Origin: Glandiceps talaboti
Taxonomy: Eukaryota; Hemichordata; Enteropneusta; Spengelidae
Assembly: GCF_964340395.1 (NCBI RefSeq)
Contig: NC_135552.1
Coordinates: 17,783,194-17,847,193, forward strand
Length of the DNA: 64,000 bases
Direction of reading: 5' to 3'
Of the stretch, positions 1 through 12,600 are shown piece after piece (within the stretch, counting starts at the first letter, position 1; each line of letters begins with the position of its first letter). Below the pieces are notes generated by a model. It was given only the letters and a program-made list of their open reading frames with translations, had not been told where the DNA came from and ran no database searches. Position numbers and translations under genes: made by a program.

Positions 1-215
1 GGACCCTTAATCAAAATGTTGATGACGTCATCGCCGAAATAATTCTCAATCATTCATTCTCAATGACATACACGGCCAATAGTCATATATATATAAGATA
101 CTTCACTGCATCAGTTAACCTTCACCTTCAAATTCCACTGTTTAGTTGACCCATGCGCAGTTCAGATATAAATATTCTCTCCAGTCAGAGAAATGTCCTT
201 CTACTATATACCAAC

Positions 216-636
216 CTTTCAGAGTTATGTTAACACTTCTAAGTCCAATTTTGACACCAATGGATGCCTCTATCTCACTGCCAATGAAAGCTTTATATTG
301 TGTTCCAGTAACTATATTTGCCGTTTCCCATTCTTGGCCAAAGTTTGCCACTTTACATAAATTAAAAGATGGAAAACCAAAGAATTCGACTCAATTAATA
401 AAACATACGTTATATACTTCATGTTCATTTTAATACTACGATACATGTTGAAGGATAATAAACCAATGTTGCTCACGAATGATGTACATAAAGAAATGTA
501 AGTAAATAAAATTCGGGAAATACATTAACGTTTCTTTGCAAGGACATTTTAAATACTTCGGGTGGGGGTTCCTTGTTGAAGCACCTTCGAACAGTACCAC
601 TGGATTGAAATTATGTGTTGTAAATATTTCTGAATA

Positions 637-719
<83 letters not shown>

Positions 720-2484
720 TAGTGAGTGGGTGAGTGAGTGAGTGAGTGAGTGAGTGAGTGAGTGAGTGAGTGAGTGAGTGAGTGAGTGAGTGAGTGAGTG
801 AGTGAGTGAGTGAGCGAGCGATTAATGCAATTAATTAATGCATTTTTTGCTCGCTTTGTGTGATTATGAGTAACAAAGAAATATTCGGTGAATACAACAC
901 GAGTAAATTATATCGATAAATGAAAGTATGAAAAACTTACATATGATAGCAGCACCAATAATCAAACCGACAATAGCACGGATGGTGAAAAATATTCTCT
1001 GAAAGGAATTACATTGTTTTAATAAAGAAATATTCTAATATTGCAATGCCAATGTTTGTACTATAGAGATTTGTATTTACTATGTACTCATTAGAAAAGA
1101 CCTCAAATAGAGTTTAGGTCCCATATTAACCGTTGATGATAACTCCAAAACATGTTTGTATTTCATAAACTGTGTATTCTTTAGATCAGTTCAATCATTA
1201 CGATCGTTCACCTTTGACCCTCGTACCTGACAACAAGAAAATTGCAATACAGGGGGCGTCACTTATATTGTCTATCTACGTGAGATGAATTGTAATCTAC
1301 ATGCTGAATAGCTTTATGCCAGAGATTGAAGTGATGTGAGTTTAGGTAAACTGTGACTTGTCTCATTCACTTTGGTAAACAATTTCTCTTTAAGGGTTCA
1401 GTAAAAACGCACTTTTATGTGTAAATTAAAACTTTGCTGTAGATAACTGCTTGTAATGTCAAAAATGAAAGTTGTAACTTGTGGAATACACTGTCTCTAC
1501 AAATTGCATCCTTATGGTTCTATAGGTATTACGAATTTAGTTACTAGTTACTTGTCAAAGTATATAGCTTTGATATCAGTTCTTTCTGTGTCAGAACAAT
1601 GACCTTTACATATGTAAATATACACTAGGCGATGTTGCCCAACCCAGTGTGAATTATACTGTTGGAGTCTCTACTGTGCACTGAACAACAGTAGTTACTA
1701 AACATACAACTGAGTACAGGCAGTCATTCGTCGTCAATAGCCATTGTATTGCTACAACAGTCTCCTTTTGATGATATTTTTTCCGTTCAGAACTTCCGCA
1801 TGTGTGCCCCATGTGTGTCATGGTGTCTGCTCGTAATCAAACCATTTCATAAAAATTAACTAACCTTTAAAATGTGGAATATTGTTGAAAGTGATTATGA
1901 CAGTCTGGAACTCAGTGTCAAGGAAATCAAATGAAATAATTATACCCTTGTCTGAACCTAGCGGACAATGGTTAGGTCTACATGGTGACAAAATGCAGTG
2001 AAAATACAGGGTGTATCTACCTATTAATCGAAGTGTTAGGAATTAAGCCCCCACATTTTTAAACAGACTTACTAGTAATATTCAAACCCTCTACCAGTCA
2101 CTCTCACCTTGAATGCCCTTTACATCTGACATCAATTGTTATCGCTGTCTTGGGCATTGTGGCTACATTTATATTGTTGACAACAGGCAGGTAAGAATAC
2201 TCGTATAATAAAATAAAACCAAATTGTTTTGACTGGACGGTATGTACTGCGAACACTATACATGTACATTTGCATAATGAATGTAGAGTTTACAAAAAAG
2301 AATAATATCATGTACTAACCTCTCGTGTCTGAACTCCAGGTATAATAATAATTATCGAGATTGCGATAATACTTATTGCATAAATCAGACCTGCTATTAC
2401 AATATCCACGGTAACGGCTGTCTTATGCTCGGGGTACATTGTTGGCAAACCATAGTCACGAAAGGCACTGTAAATTGGAGCCAT
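216..2484 (-). CDS. DUOXA: Dual oxidase maturation factor (DUOXA), 5' part, three exons
   Basis: Exons on the minus strand: 2484-2320 (55 codons, phase 0), 998-941 (58 nt) and 350-216 (135 nt, phase-1 exit); the rest lies beyond window position 1. The joined frame starts MAPIYSAFRDYGLPTMYPEH, has a hydrophobic segment (about residues 25-48) ending IIPGVQTRE, then RIFFTIRAIVGLIIGAAI as a second membrane helix, then NFGQEWETANIVTGTQYKAF and SVNITLKG. The order PG.R - RxFxxxR - IGAAI.L - NF..EW - YKAF - VNITL.G is that of DUOXA1/2. These multipass ER proteins are needed for dual oxidase to leave the ER and make hydrogen peroxide; I infer the same role here. The partner DUOX is not in the window. 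Donors are GAG|gttagt, ATAT|gtaagt and AAAG|gttggt. The introns (351-940, 999-2319) hold only microsatellites and unrecognised sequence. The family call is firm; whether the gene is intact beyond the edge is unknown. Confidence 0.88.
636..823. repeat. Two abutting tetranucleotide microsatellites, (ATTG)n then (GTGA)n
   Basis: About 80 bp of ATTG units is followed, after a few bases, by about 100 bp of GTGA units. The pair sits in the second intron of the DUOXA gene. Confidence 0.97.
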
Positions 2485-5093
2485 CGTAAGAAAAGGTTTC
2501 GCATGTACAGATAAAAATACTTAGAGAATCTGATTACTGTGTGGCAGACGTCGAACCATTAGTGTTACTGACACTGTGTGTACCGTTAGTCACGTGAGAA
2601 TAACAACATACCTTTACTATACTTAGGTAAAGGGGTCGTGACCCAAGACATTGTGTTGTCGTAATGTTGAATCATACTCCGTAGTTCACACCCTCCATTT
2701 AATATGAAAGTGTAACTTTTATTTGGTCGTGTTGAGTATTTTTTTTATTCCACATACCCGTGTGCTATCGCTGTATCAAGTAGGCCAACACAGTCAGTTG
2801 AATGTACGACCACGCCCAAGAAGGCTAACACTGGTGCACTGCCACTGGGGCAGATACTTGAGTTCCACTGTGGTTACATCTTTTTTTCCTACCATTTTCA
2901 CCGTACAGTTATTAGTTATGGTTGATTGAGAAAGTAGAAACCACGTCACGTGTTAATGTCTGATTCAGTTGGATGTAAAGAAAGTACATAAGAAGTCTAT
3001 CAGTCAGTCGGCTGGTATGGGTCAGCTAGTCAGTCAGTCAGTCAGCAGTCGGTTAGGTAGTTAGTCAGTAAGCCATTCATTCATTCATTCATTCATTCAT
3101 TCATTCATTCATTCATTCATTCATTCATTCATTCATTCATTCATTCATTCATTCATTCATTCATTCATTCGGTCGGTCGGTCGGTCGGTCGGTTCGGTTC
3201 GGTTCAGTGAGTGAGTGAGTGAGTGAGCAAGTTCGCTCGCAAAAGAGCAAGCAAATAAGTAAGTTTTACGTTCGATAGTCAACGGTATGCTTGATATGTG
3301 CCAGTTTTCGGATTCTTCTTTCTTTTACGGAATCAGATACCCCTGATTTAATAACCTAAGAATATTTTTTAAAAGATATAAGCTTAATGTACCTAACCTC
3401 TACAAGCAAAACCGAAGGCGCAGCTCAAAACGCAGTTTTTATTAATAAGCGGATCCCTGGGGGAGGGGATACTCGCAGGAAAATGTACATGTTCACATTT
3501 TTTACTTTAATATGCACACCCCAACCCCCTCCCCCACCTTTATGGAAAGAAAGAATTTGTTTTCTAAAAGAACATATATTGTTACATTAGTAGTAGCAGG
3601 ATTCGTGTGTCATCACTTAGCAAATCAACAATCTAAGCAATAATAATACGTGTCCCTGTAGTCTATCAGCTAGCCCTCGGATGTTCTTCCGATAAAATAC
3701 GACACACAGCCGAACAACGCTATCGAGGATGCAGGCCCTCACATGCGAACTTCGTTCGCTTATAGTTATAGCATCGAAAGAAAGCCCGAACGTCTAGCAG
3801 CAAGACTAGTGTCCCTGTGGCTTTCTATGAGTTCCGAGAACTCTGACTCGTCTTTGTCCACTCCGTAGACGTGTCGGATTACTCGGAGCACATATCTCTA
3901 GAGATAATATTCTAAGCTTGTATACTTGTCTATTATATTTTTCTAAATTTGTATTAGCGGTTGAACATAAAAATAACTGTTACACAATATTACATGCAAA
4001 GAGTAAACAGTCTTGTCCTTGTACGTAAGGTCAAGGTTCGTATGTTTTCACACATGCGCAAATCGTAGATTTCGCCGGACATATTCCCGGAAGCGTTTTC
4101 CAACGTGACAAACAGTGGTAATGTTTTGGTCGTGAGACGATTCGCGATTGCCCAGACTGAAGTGATATGTGGAATATTCCGTAAGTTTATCTTTACAAGA
4201 TTTTATTTACATGTATATATATAGATTTAAAGACAATCGTTCAATTTCTCCGAAACCCGGAAGTTACTTTGAGAAAACACACTGTGTTGCATCGTGCATT
4301 TTGTGTTACGTTAGAAACTTTGTGTTAGTACCTGGTCACTGTCACTCACATTGACATAGGTTAGTTTAGATTCAAAAAGAGAAACTATTAAATGTTTTTA
4401 TTAACGCCCCCCCCCCAAAAAAAAAAAAAAAAAAAAAGTTTAGGGGGGTGGGTGGGGGGGGGGGGCGGTGTTATTCGACACATTATTGTACAAGAGGAAA
4501 GACAGCAGTGAGATTCATTGTACAAGCAGTTGAACAGCAACCAGCTCTTTTTTATATAACACATCTTGACGAGACAGCGCCATTACACTGATGGTAGTCC
4601 TGTTTGCAAACTGTGTATGGGACGCAATTCTGTTCCCTGAAGTAGGAAAAGGACATTGTCAGAATTGAGTCCCAGCTTATTCTGTCAGCAAGCAGGGCTA
4701 TAGTAATGGTTGATCCATTACATTACTATTCAATTTACTGCAGTAGATGAACACACAGTTCACATAAATACATAGCTACATTGTCCACTTTGTCGATAAA
4801 AAGTTTGCGTGAGCAGAAGTGTATGTATTATAGTCACCATGTACATGTAAGATTGAAGATAAGAGTTAAGACAAGAAAACTTTCAATCTCTGAGTAGCAT
4901 AGACTATAAGATACGTTGTGCTGTTCCGCCCTCACCGGCTTCCTCTCCCCTGACTGTATTACGGGGGAGGGGTTGGCTGATGTGTGAGGGCGCCCATCAC
5001 GGCATACCTTACAGACCACGAGGAGCACTGATTTGCTATTGTTATCTTTTTCCATTGAATTGAAGGATGTATTTATAAAGTATTCAACACAAA
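2485..5093. other. Intergenic region between DUOXA and the first Death-domain gene
   Basis: This divergent intergenic stretch should contain the promoters of DUOXA (minus) and the small Death-domain gene (plus). I see no convincing coding exon. It holds a compound microsatellite (3075-3227), a C/A/G homopolymer cluster (about 4407-4466) and a slightly CpG-richer patch around 3650-3900, where 'GTCCCTGT' occurs twice about 160 bp apart. Confidence 0.6.
3075..3227. repeat. Compound microsatellite (CATT)n-(GGTC)n-(GAGT)n
   Basis: About 95 bp of CATT units runs directly into GGTC units and then GAGT units, with GTCA units just upstream. Neighbouring motifs differ by one or two bases, which suggests serial slippage and motif switching. 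Confidence 0.96.
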
Positions 5094-6553
5094 ATGGCAT
5101 CAAAGTCAAGAAACAACTCTTCATCTAGCATAAATGTCACAGGAAATAGCAATGTTGTGGTTGTAACTGGTAGTAAATCTAGTGTGACTCTTGGTGGACA
5201 GATACCAGTGGATGATGACTCCTGTAGTAAAGGGTCATGTGATAACTCCGGCAAAAAAAGTAAGTATTTTTATGTGGGTTTTTTTCTTCATATAGTTTTC
5301 ATGACTTCAGTTATAGAAATAAATGGTGTTGATTTGCATAATGGACAACAAAATTAAGTGGTTGGATGGAAACAAGATTCCAAAGAGGAAAATTGAGATT
5401 TGGAGTGGTTAAATAGGATTGTTTTGGTATCAAAATACAATTGAAGAAAGCAATAAGTGATGTAGGCCACTAACAAACAATCATCTACTATCAGTACCTG
5501 TGTATGAATAAACACAGCTAAAGGAATTTTGTTGTAGCAAGGGGGTCATTTTTGAAAGCCCTTAGGTATGTCTTCATTAGTATTCAAACATCAGATTTAA
5601 CAGATGAAGTTTATAGAGTAAGAGTGAGGGAATGATAACGAATAAAAATAACTAGAGACTCCACTAGGGTCACCCTATTTTTTTATGTTTCTCGTTACTT
5701 TTTCATGGGTCAGTCGGTCGATTTGACAAAAAAAATTAAAAAATTAAAAATTCATCTTCCTAATGTTTCTCTGCACCTCCTTTTCCTCCTCTCTATCTTC
5801 TTTCTATTGGATTCCTGGCAACAAACCCTTTTCCAGCTTCTCAACACAATTGACATGTTTTCAGCTTCTACTTGATTAAATTCTGCCATGAAAAAATGCT
5901 CTGTTTGTGAACAAGTGTTGTCATTGCAACCATGACTGTAGATGACATCGACAGTCCAGACACTTGCTTATTCTTGCCAGAGAGGGCACTGTTCCGCAAA
6001 TTGTTAAGGACGGGCGCAAATAAAAATATTTTTTCTTTTGATGTCAGAGCTGAAAATTTGGGTCGGTCAGGTAATGAGAAACAGAAAGAAAAAATAGGGT
6101 CACCCTTACCTTGTTCTGTACTGATATGCTTCATATTACGTTGAGCACTGTCCTCCCCATTATCACACTGTAATTTAAGCTATATCATTTATCTGTACTT
6201 ATTTTTTATTTCCTTGTGTTTGTGTACTCATTCCTTTGAAATGATGCACTTGTTTATTTTTTTCTGTAGATTTCAGGAAAACTTTCCTTCAAATATCACA
6301 GCGATGTGCCAAAGATTGGAAAGTGTTGATAAGAAATTTACCCTGGCCATCAAATATGGACGATGACGAATTGGAAAATGAAATTATGAATATTTGTCAT
6401 AATCATAAAGATGACCTCAAGGAGCAAGCCTATCAAGGATTGTTGCTATGGAAACAAAGATACAGTGATGCGTGCCATGGTGATCTTATGTCAGCATTGC
6501 AAGAAAGTAGTCTGGAATCTGTTGCTGATAAAATTGCTGACATGAAGATATAA
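5094..6553 (+). CDS. Small Death-domain protein, two exons, 149 aa (DD gene 1)
   Basis: Exons 5094-5259 and 6270-6553 (166 + 284 nt = 150 codons with stop), joined at a phase-1 intron (donor AAA|gtaagt, acceptor ttttctgtag|A). The start has A at -3 and G at +4, and an in-frame TAA lies five codons upstream. Residues 1-55 are Ser/Asn/Val-rich and low in complexity (SSSINVTGNSNVVVVTGSKS), with no known fold. Residues about 56-149 form a Death domain: DWKVLIRNLPWP (helix 2), [16 protein letters not shown] (helices 4-5) and LMSALQESSLESVADKIADM (helices 5-6). Death domains assemble signalling complexes by self-association, so an adaptor role is inferred. The nearest relatives in the window are the C-termini of the genes at 9630-15043 and 16289-21249. 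I cannot assign an orthologue. Additional 5' exons are unlikely given the upstream stop. Confidence 0.85.
5667..6105. repeat. MITE-like inverted-repeat element in the intron of DD gene 1
   Basis: Positions 5667-5698 (GGGTCACCCTATTTTTTTAT and onward to GTTAC) match the reverse complement of 6071-6105 with a few mismatches. The ends therefore form an inverted repeat of about 33 bp around roughly 370 bp with no coding potential. A second, looser inverted pair (GGTCAGTCGGTC near 5708; GGTCGGTCAG near 6061) lies just inside. The structure fits a non-autonomous DNA transposon. Confidence 0.6.
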
Positions 6554-9500
6554 GGCCTAAAAAGATTGTGTTGTTCTGATTGTGCTCAATGTAAGAATAG
6601 GTAGAGTAGGTAGTTTGGTTTTTCATATGTGAGTATCTAGTTCAGGTAGTATATGTTTTCCATTGTTTTCCACATGGTCTCTGTGTTATTGGCTTCTTCC
6701 CATCAGATGTACAGCCATTACAGATTGGAAGAACAGTTTTATACTGTCTCTTTTTAAGTTGATGTCAGTTTCCGCATCCACTTTCTCGCGAGACGTCACA
6801 AATTTTATGATTTTTGTTGTCAAATATGTAAAAAAAAGTTTAGGGTCAGCAGTGAAAAACAAGGTGGGGGTCGGTAACCGGAACCAAACAATTCTTTTTT
6901 AGGCCTAAGTTGTGGAAACTGCCTTAATATGAAATGACAAGTTAGAGTGTGTCGGAATTATATTGACTGTGGGACATGGATACTTAACTTCAAGTTGCCA
7001 AACACACACAACTATAAGCCCTACTGGAATGTGGTTAAATTTAGTCAGACCATGACCAGACTAGTTTTATCTCAGACACATTGGATAACTGAGGAACAGA
7101 TAAATATCTGTAATGTGTGATTTCAATGATGTAATGTAAGCTTATTTTTTATCCAACAAAATCTTCCGCTCTCTGGCATTCAATATTGCTCATTTACTTT
7201 TTCTTTTCAGAAGTCTTACAATATATGCTGTTGTATACCCCAGGCAACATAAGTTGTCTAATATCCAAGAGCCTTTTAACTATTTAATGTATAATGCATT
7301 TTTAAGTATTATATTATAATATTTGTACAATGCCTTTTAGTCAGTTTTGTTATTTAAGAATGTGAATCGTAGGAAAGCAATACTAACAATCAGTATTTGA
7401 TTTGATATCGTACAAACACTACCAAAGAATCATGAATTATTTAAATGTAATACTTGAGTCACAAACATAGCTTTTGTCATGTAGAATACTGAAACTTTAC
7501 TTTAATCTCAGACCTTCTTTGTGTGTATAGTGAAAAAATCATGTTTTGTTTCTATATCTTTTCTTCCAATGTCAGAGGATTTTCATTCCTGAAATTGTAT
7601 CACATAGTATGCACACAGTCTACTTATCAAGTAAGTCTCTGTTGATCACCAATAAACAGAATTGTTGTATGTTACTTACTTGAATTTAATTAATCAAAAT
7701 ATAATTATGTATATTGTATAATTCATATTATGTATTTATTTGTGATTTAGGAGGTATGTGCCAGGCTTTGAAAAAAACAATCGGGTTTGATTTACAAGTA
7801 CTTGCATATCAAAGGAACCCAAACCCAGAATGTTTGTGTGTGTCACTCAGTTTGTATTATACTCTGTTAATTGTTTTTCATTTAAATTACATAATCTTTT
7901 AACATAGAAAAAATTGTCATTGAAATATTGACACGTTCTAAAAAACAATATGGGAGTATTATACATATATAACATAAAGAGCTAGATCCTATCTCTCCAA
8001 AATACATGGTGTCGCATACTAGTATCTTGAAAACAAAGTCATAATCATTGTCTCAAATTGACACTAGAGGGCGCAAGTTGGTAGCAAATATATCCGAACA
8101 TCCCGGGCAAAGATCGTGCCGTCAATACACTGTTTTTCTACACAGATTTTCAATTTTATTTACAGATTTTCAATTTTATTTACAGATTATTTAGCATCAA
8201 GTACATGTACTGCTGCTATCAGTATTTGAAATTGCGTAGCCATGCTATCTATCTATCTATTAAAATCGGAGACGCAATGTGTTGATTTATGATAGACTTT
8301 TAATTAAAATTTAGACTAGTTTTCTAACCTACTTGGAAATACACTGGGCAAACCAGCAAGAGATGTGCCTCACCCTCCACGTGGTTTTAGGCACTTGTCT
8401 TGCAAAGGAAGAAGAACTCTTACGTTCTATGCGACTGGAGATTTAACTAACTGGCTTGAAAATGTCGTTCACCAGAACACTACTGTCAAGCCAGTATGTT
8501 GCGTCAGATAGCCTAGTCTCTACTCTAGGCTAATACATATACAATCTATCGATGAGATTTTGAGTGTCTTGCTGTCTATTATTACATTACATTACATTTG
8601 TGTTTATATTATATTTGTGAGGAAAGAATTGATATGAATAGCTTGTCATGTCTTTGTATTTCTGAACTTGAATATCTGTTTAACAAGATTGAACTTTGCA
8701 ATATGTTTGTAACCCACGAAAGCTTGCCTCTCATCATGTCACCACAGAACAATTCTTAATAGACAGACACATATACTGAAAAATGTCAGTGTCGCCATCC
8801 GAGTCATCAATCATTGCTTCCGATGATGACATAGCGCAATCGATATCTGTCGAGTCATCTTCGTATTACAGTGTTTGTCGTTGGAACTTTCAAACAGTAC
8901 TTTTTTTTATTTTTCCCGAATTTTCTTTCGATAACTCACTCTTGAGAACAGATGTTTGCCACCCACTGTCATCTTCAATAGGTACACCGACCGTTCTTTT
9001 ATGCGTAGTTTTCTAACACGGGCAATAGTGCTGACGTATCTCCTTGCGTCCACCATACAATCTCACCCACTACACATATTTTGTACAGGTGAAAAGTGTA
9101 GATCACGTGGCGATTTGCGTCATTGCTATCAGAATGTCAATGCGCATGTGTCAATTGTAACTGTTGGTGTGGGTATTTCATTATCCTCTTTATTTATATT
9201 CTATTCAAATAGCGGTGTTTTCATACACGGCTTAAGTATTGTGTGTGTCATACAATAGATCAAGTATTTTGAACGGTGCGATTGTTTACGACTTCTCATC
9301 AAGTGTGTTATGCTTGAATGAGATGCCGTGAGAGGTCACCGGGGTCAGCATACTCGATTAAATTGGTTCGTAGTATGACATAAAACAACCGTCGGTATCC
9401 CACAACACCTAGTGAGTACAGCACCGTCAGGTTTGTTGCATTGTGTACTCAACAACTGTACTCAAGACCGTTAGATAGGCGTTATAATTCTTCTCGTTGT

Positions 9501-9629
9501 AACAGCAACAGTCGCTACCACTGCAAGGTTGGTGTCAATATTTACGAAGGCGATTTATTACGATGGAGTCGTTCACCACCAGGTAATTATCGTACGTGTG
9601 TTGTTCACGACTGTTACTTGCTTTGAAGC
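6554..9629. other. Intergenic region between DD genes 1 and 2
   Basis: No exon could be defended. The stretch holds the 3' flank of DD gene 1, a 20-bp direct repeat (8141-8188), a CTCF-like motif (about 8063-8080) and a Ser-rich open frame starting at 8783 (MSVSPSESSIIASDDDIAQS). The last could be an upstream exon of the next gene, but it has no partner that I could join in frame. A short ATG frame (MESFTT) ending in a donor-like AG|gtaatt near 9583 could splice in frame to 9629, but the intron would be only about 46 bp. Confidence 0.5.
8141..8188. repeat. 20-bp direct tandem repeat, about 2.4 copies
   Basis: The unit TACAGATTTTCAATTTTATT occurs twice back to back and is followed by the first eight bases of a third copy. 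Confidence 0.9.
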
Positions 9630-12600
9630 ATGATGCAAGGCTTCCTTTCCCCAAGACGAAGTGACCGTTTGCCTACCTACTCAAGGGCGATCACGCGGCA
9701 GGACAAATTTCATCTCAAAACGGTTCGATCAGAAATACGTCAATTACTAACAGAATGTGAAGATGACACTCAGAATACTGAATATAACCTGTACAATAAT
9801 TTACACGAAGACACTTTGGTTAAGACATTTACCAGGATCTATACCAAAGACAGCATTAAAAGACGCTTTCCTTTATTGAATTCGGTGAAAACTTTGGGAG
9901 AATTATTGACAACTTTGGAACTACGACAACTGCGTGGAGAAGACAAGACAGCGAGAGCTGTTGTGAAGCGCTTTTACAAATTGTGTACCGACACAATTCG
10001 AGACTTACAACTCGTCTGGGATAAATTGGTAGATATATGCAAAGCATTGAATACTTACTTTGGTGGATATGTAAAGTTCAACGAAAAGGCAAACACGAAA
10101 GAGATGTTAGACAGGATAACGCTTCTTAAGACAGCATTGCCAGTCAAGTGTAAAGACATCGCTATATTTATTCGTCAACAAGAAGAAGATGATGATGCGC
10201 CAAGTTATCCGGCGATAACACAAGGTAATACTTCGGGGAGCGATCTCTTCGGACCAATCTTAGAGTTCTATAGAATAGTATTTGAAAAAATGACAGAGGC
10301 ATTTGACACCGTGGAGCGATGGTTACAGGAAGATGAAAATTACTTCGACGTGTTGAGTACCGATCGTGATGAGGCACGTAGCGAGAGGCGGGTTCTTCAT
10401 CGTGACATGCTGACCAGACAGCGCGAACTTGCCAAACTAAGAATCCCAGAAGATGTTAAAAGTTTAGGAAGAAAATTAGAATTAATCAACGCAGAGATCA
10501 AACGACTTGAGGATGATAAGAATTCACTCTTAAGTCAAATATCTCACAATGAGAAAGGTTTGGAATCATGCAAGGTGAAACGAATGAAATTGAATCACGA
10601 ATTAGAGTCGAACAACGCAGACGACACTTTTGATGACGATGAACTAATAGCTAGGGGTCGATTGAGTAAAGAAATTACGAAACTAGCAAGGAAAGCAACA
10701 GAATTGGAGAATTCAGTTGTATCATTTGGATTCAGACTGGAGAGAGTCAAGAAACAGTTACAGTTGAAAAAGCAGGAACGAGATGCCTTGGAATTTAAGT
10801 ATAGACGACTTACAGGACTTGAACTACGGAGGAAAGAACTCCAGAAACGAATTCAAGAAATCCAATCCGAACTACGTGGCTTAGACAGAAAGGTGGACAA
10901 GTTAGATGATGTTATGGTTCGCAAGTTGTATTTAGTTCGACCTGTCGTCGATGCCGAATCCTTGCTCAGAAGTTTGGGTAGTTACGGCACTGGAGGTAAG
11001 ATGACAAAAACTTGCACGAATAAACAAAATATGCAGTACAAATTGTAAGATCTCAGACCACTATGTATAGAATAGTATATTAGTCTGAGGTAAGATAAAT
11101 CTAGGAAACTGATTTAAATTGTCTATTAAGCTTATATTGTAAAATTAACCCAGTCTGCGATTTTTGACAACTCATATTGGGTTCAATCACTTTTCCGTTT
11201 TGTGGGTTGATAATAGGACATTCAGTTTTGTTCCATGGTCATCAATGTTTTAGCTTGCAGGTAAGATTCGCTCCAAAAATTCAAAATGTCAGTTAGGATA
11301 GCGGAATAGTGTAGCGATAGCCGTTGTCAAGTCTACATGTAGGCTAAGGTGAAACGCAGTAAAAGAACAGCCCAACGTTAACTTTAATGCCCAGTATTTA
11401 GTTATTTACTCTAGATAAGGCGTCAACATGAACCCCAGGGATTCAAGGTGGAATATTCCTTACATAGAATCTAAGCATATCGATGCCAATGCTAAAGCTA
11501 GTATTTTACTAGCAAATGTATGTATGTATGTATGTATGTATGTATGTATGTATGTATGTATGTATGTATGTATGCGTGTTACATGTATGTATATGAACAC
11601 ATCTTCATATTGCGCATTACGACTGTTATTTAATATACAGTTATTTGTAAATCTGGTTTCCCGCCTAGACCACTGACTGCCAGTATGGTGTGTAAAACTA
11701 CGTTTTGTACTGTCGTAGTGCAATAGTATAAGGTTTCAGATCGTCGAGCATACCAGTCAGGCGTAAACACTCTGTAACATGAGTTGTGCCATATTGTAAT
11801 TTGTTTGTTTGTTTTTCAAATTTGAAACTTTAAACACTTATTGTCAACGTCTCTTTTCAAACATAACAACAATACAGTATATGCATACCGAGCGTATGAT
11901 GACGTAGAGAAGTCTTGTTTTCTTGATGTAGAACATTACACCAAACTTCAGTTTATGATATTTACGTAGGGGACCCAACCTATAGTCACTTTTTATTCGA
12001 TCATTTAGCGTCGAGTAGAGTCATGTAGTGCCAGTGTGTACAAAATGAGAGGTCGCCACATGATGGACGATTTTCAGAAACCTCTGTCATGGAGTGGAAA
12101 AAAAAACATTTCTATGGTGTCAATAACGTGAGACATGTTGGAGGTCGACGAGTAAACGGGATGTTTTTACAAAGAGGCCATCCATGGTCGTCTTGTGCTG
12201 CCATTTCGGTCGAGGACGTTATCAACCGTGGCAATTGTACTGTTCCTGAGAAAACGTTGTTAACGCCCATCCGTAATTGAACAGTCTTTCACATGTAAAA
12301 CTCAGCAGTCGTTAGCAGACAATAACCGAAAACCGTGTCGTCGTTTGAAGAATGACAAATTGTAATATACGGACTGTCAACCCCATCGTTGACAATTTCC
12401 GAAATCAATACCTTAATATATTTCATAAATTTAGAATCGTATAACACTTGTTACTTTGATCGTGTTGCCATAGAGACAGTTGTGATTTTTGTTTCCGTCC
12501 TTCCTTACCAACGCTGATGTTGGTGTTTATTTCGATCCAACGTGGTTGTTAGGTATCTAAGTCCAATAATTAGTCAGTTTATAGAGAGCTTGACACAGAC

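Noticed and set aside
3650-3900. Possible tRNA or small RNA gene in a CpG-richer patch
   Set aside because: I could not fold a cloverleaf or find A/B boxes. Only a short repeated GTCCCTGT was seen.
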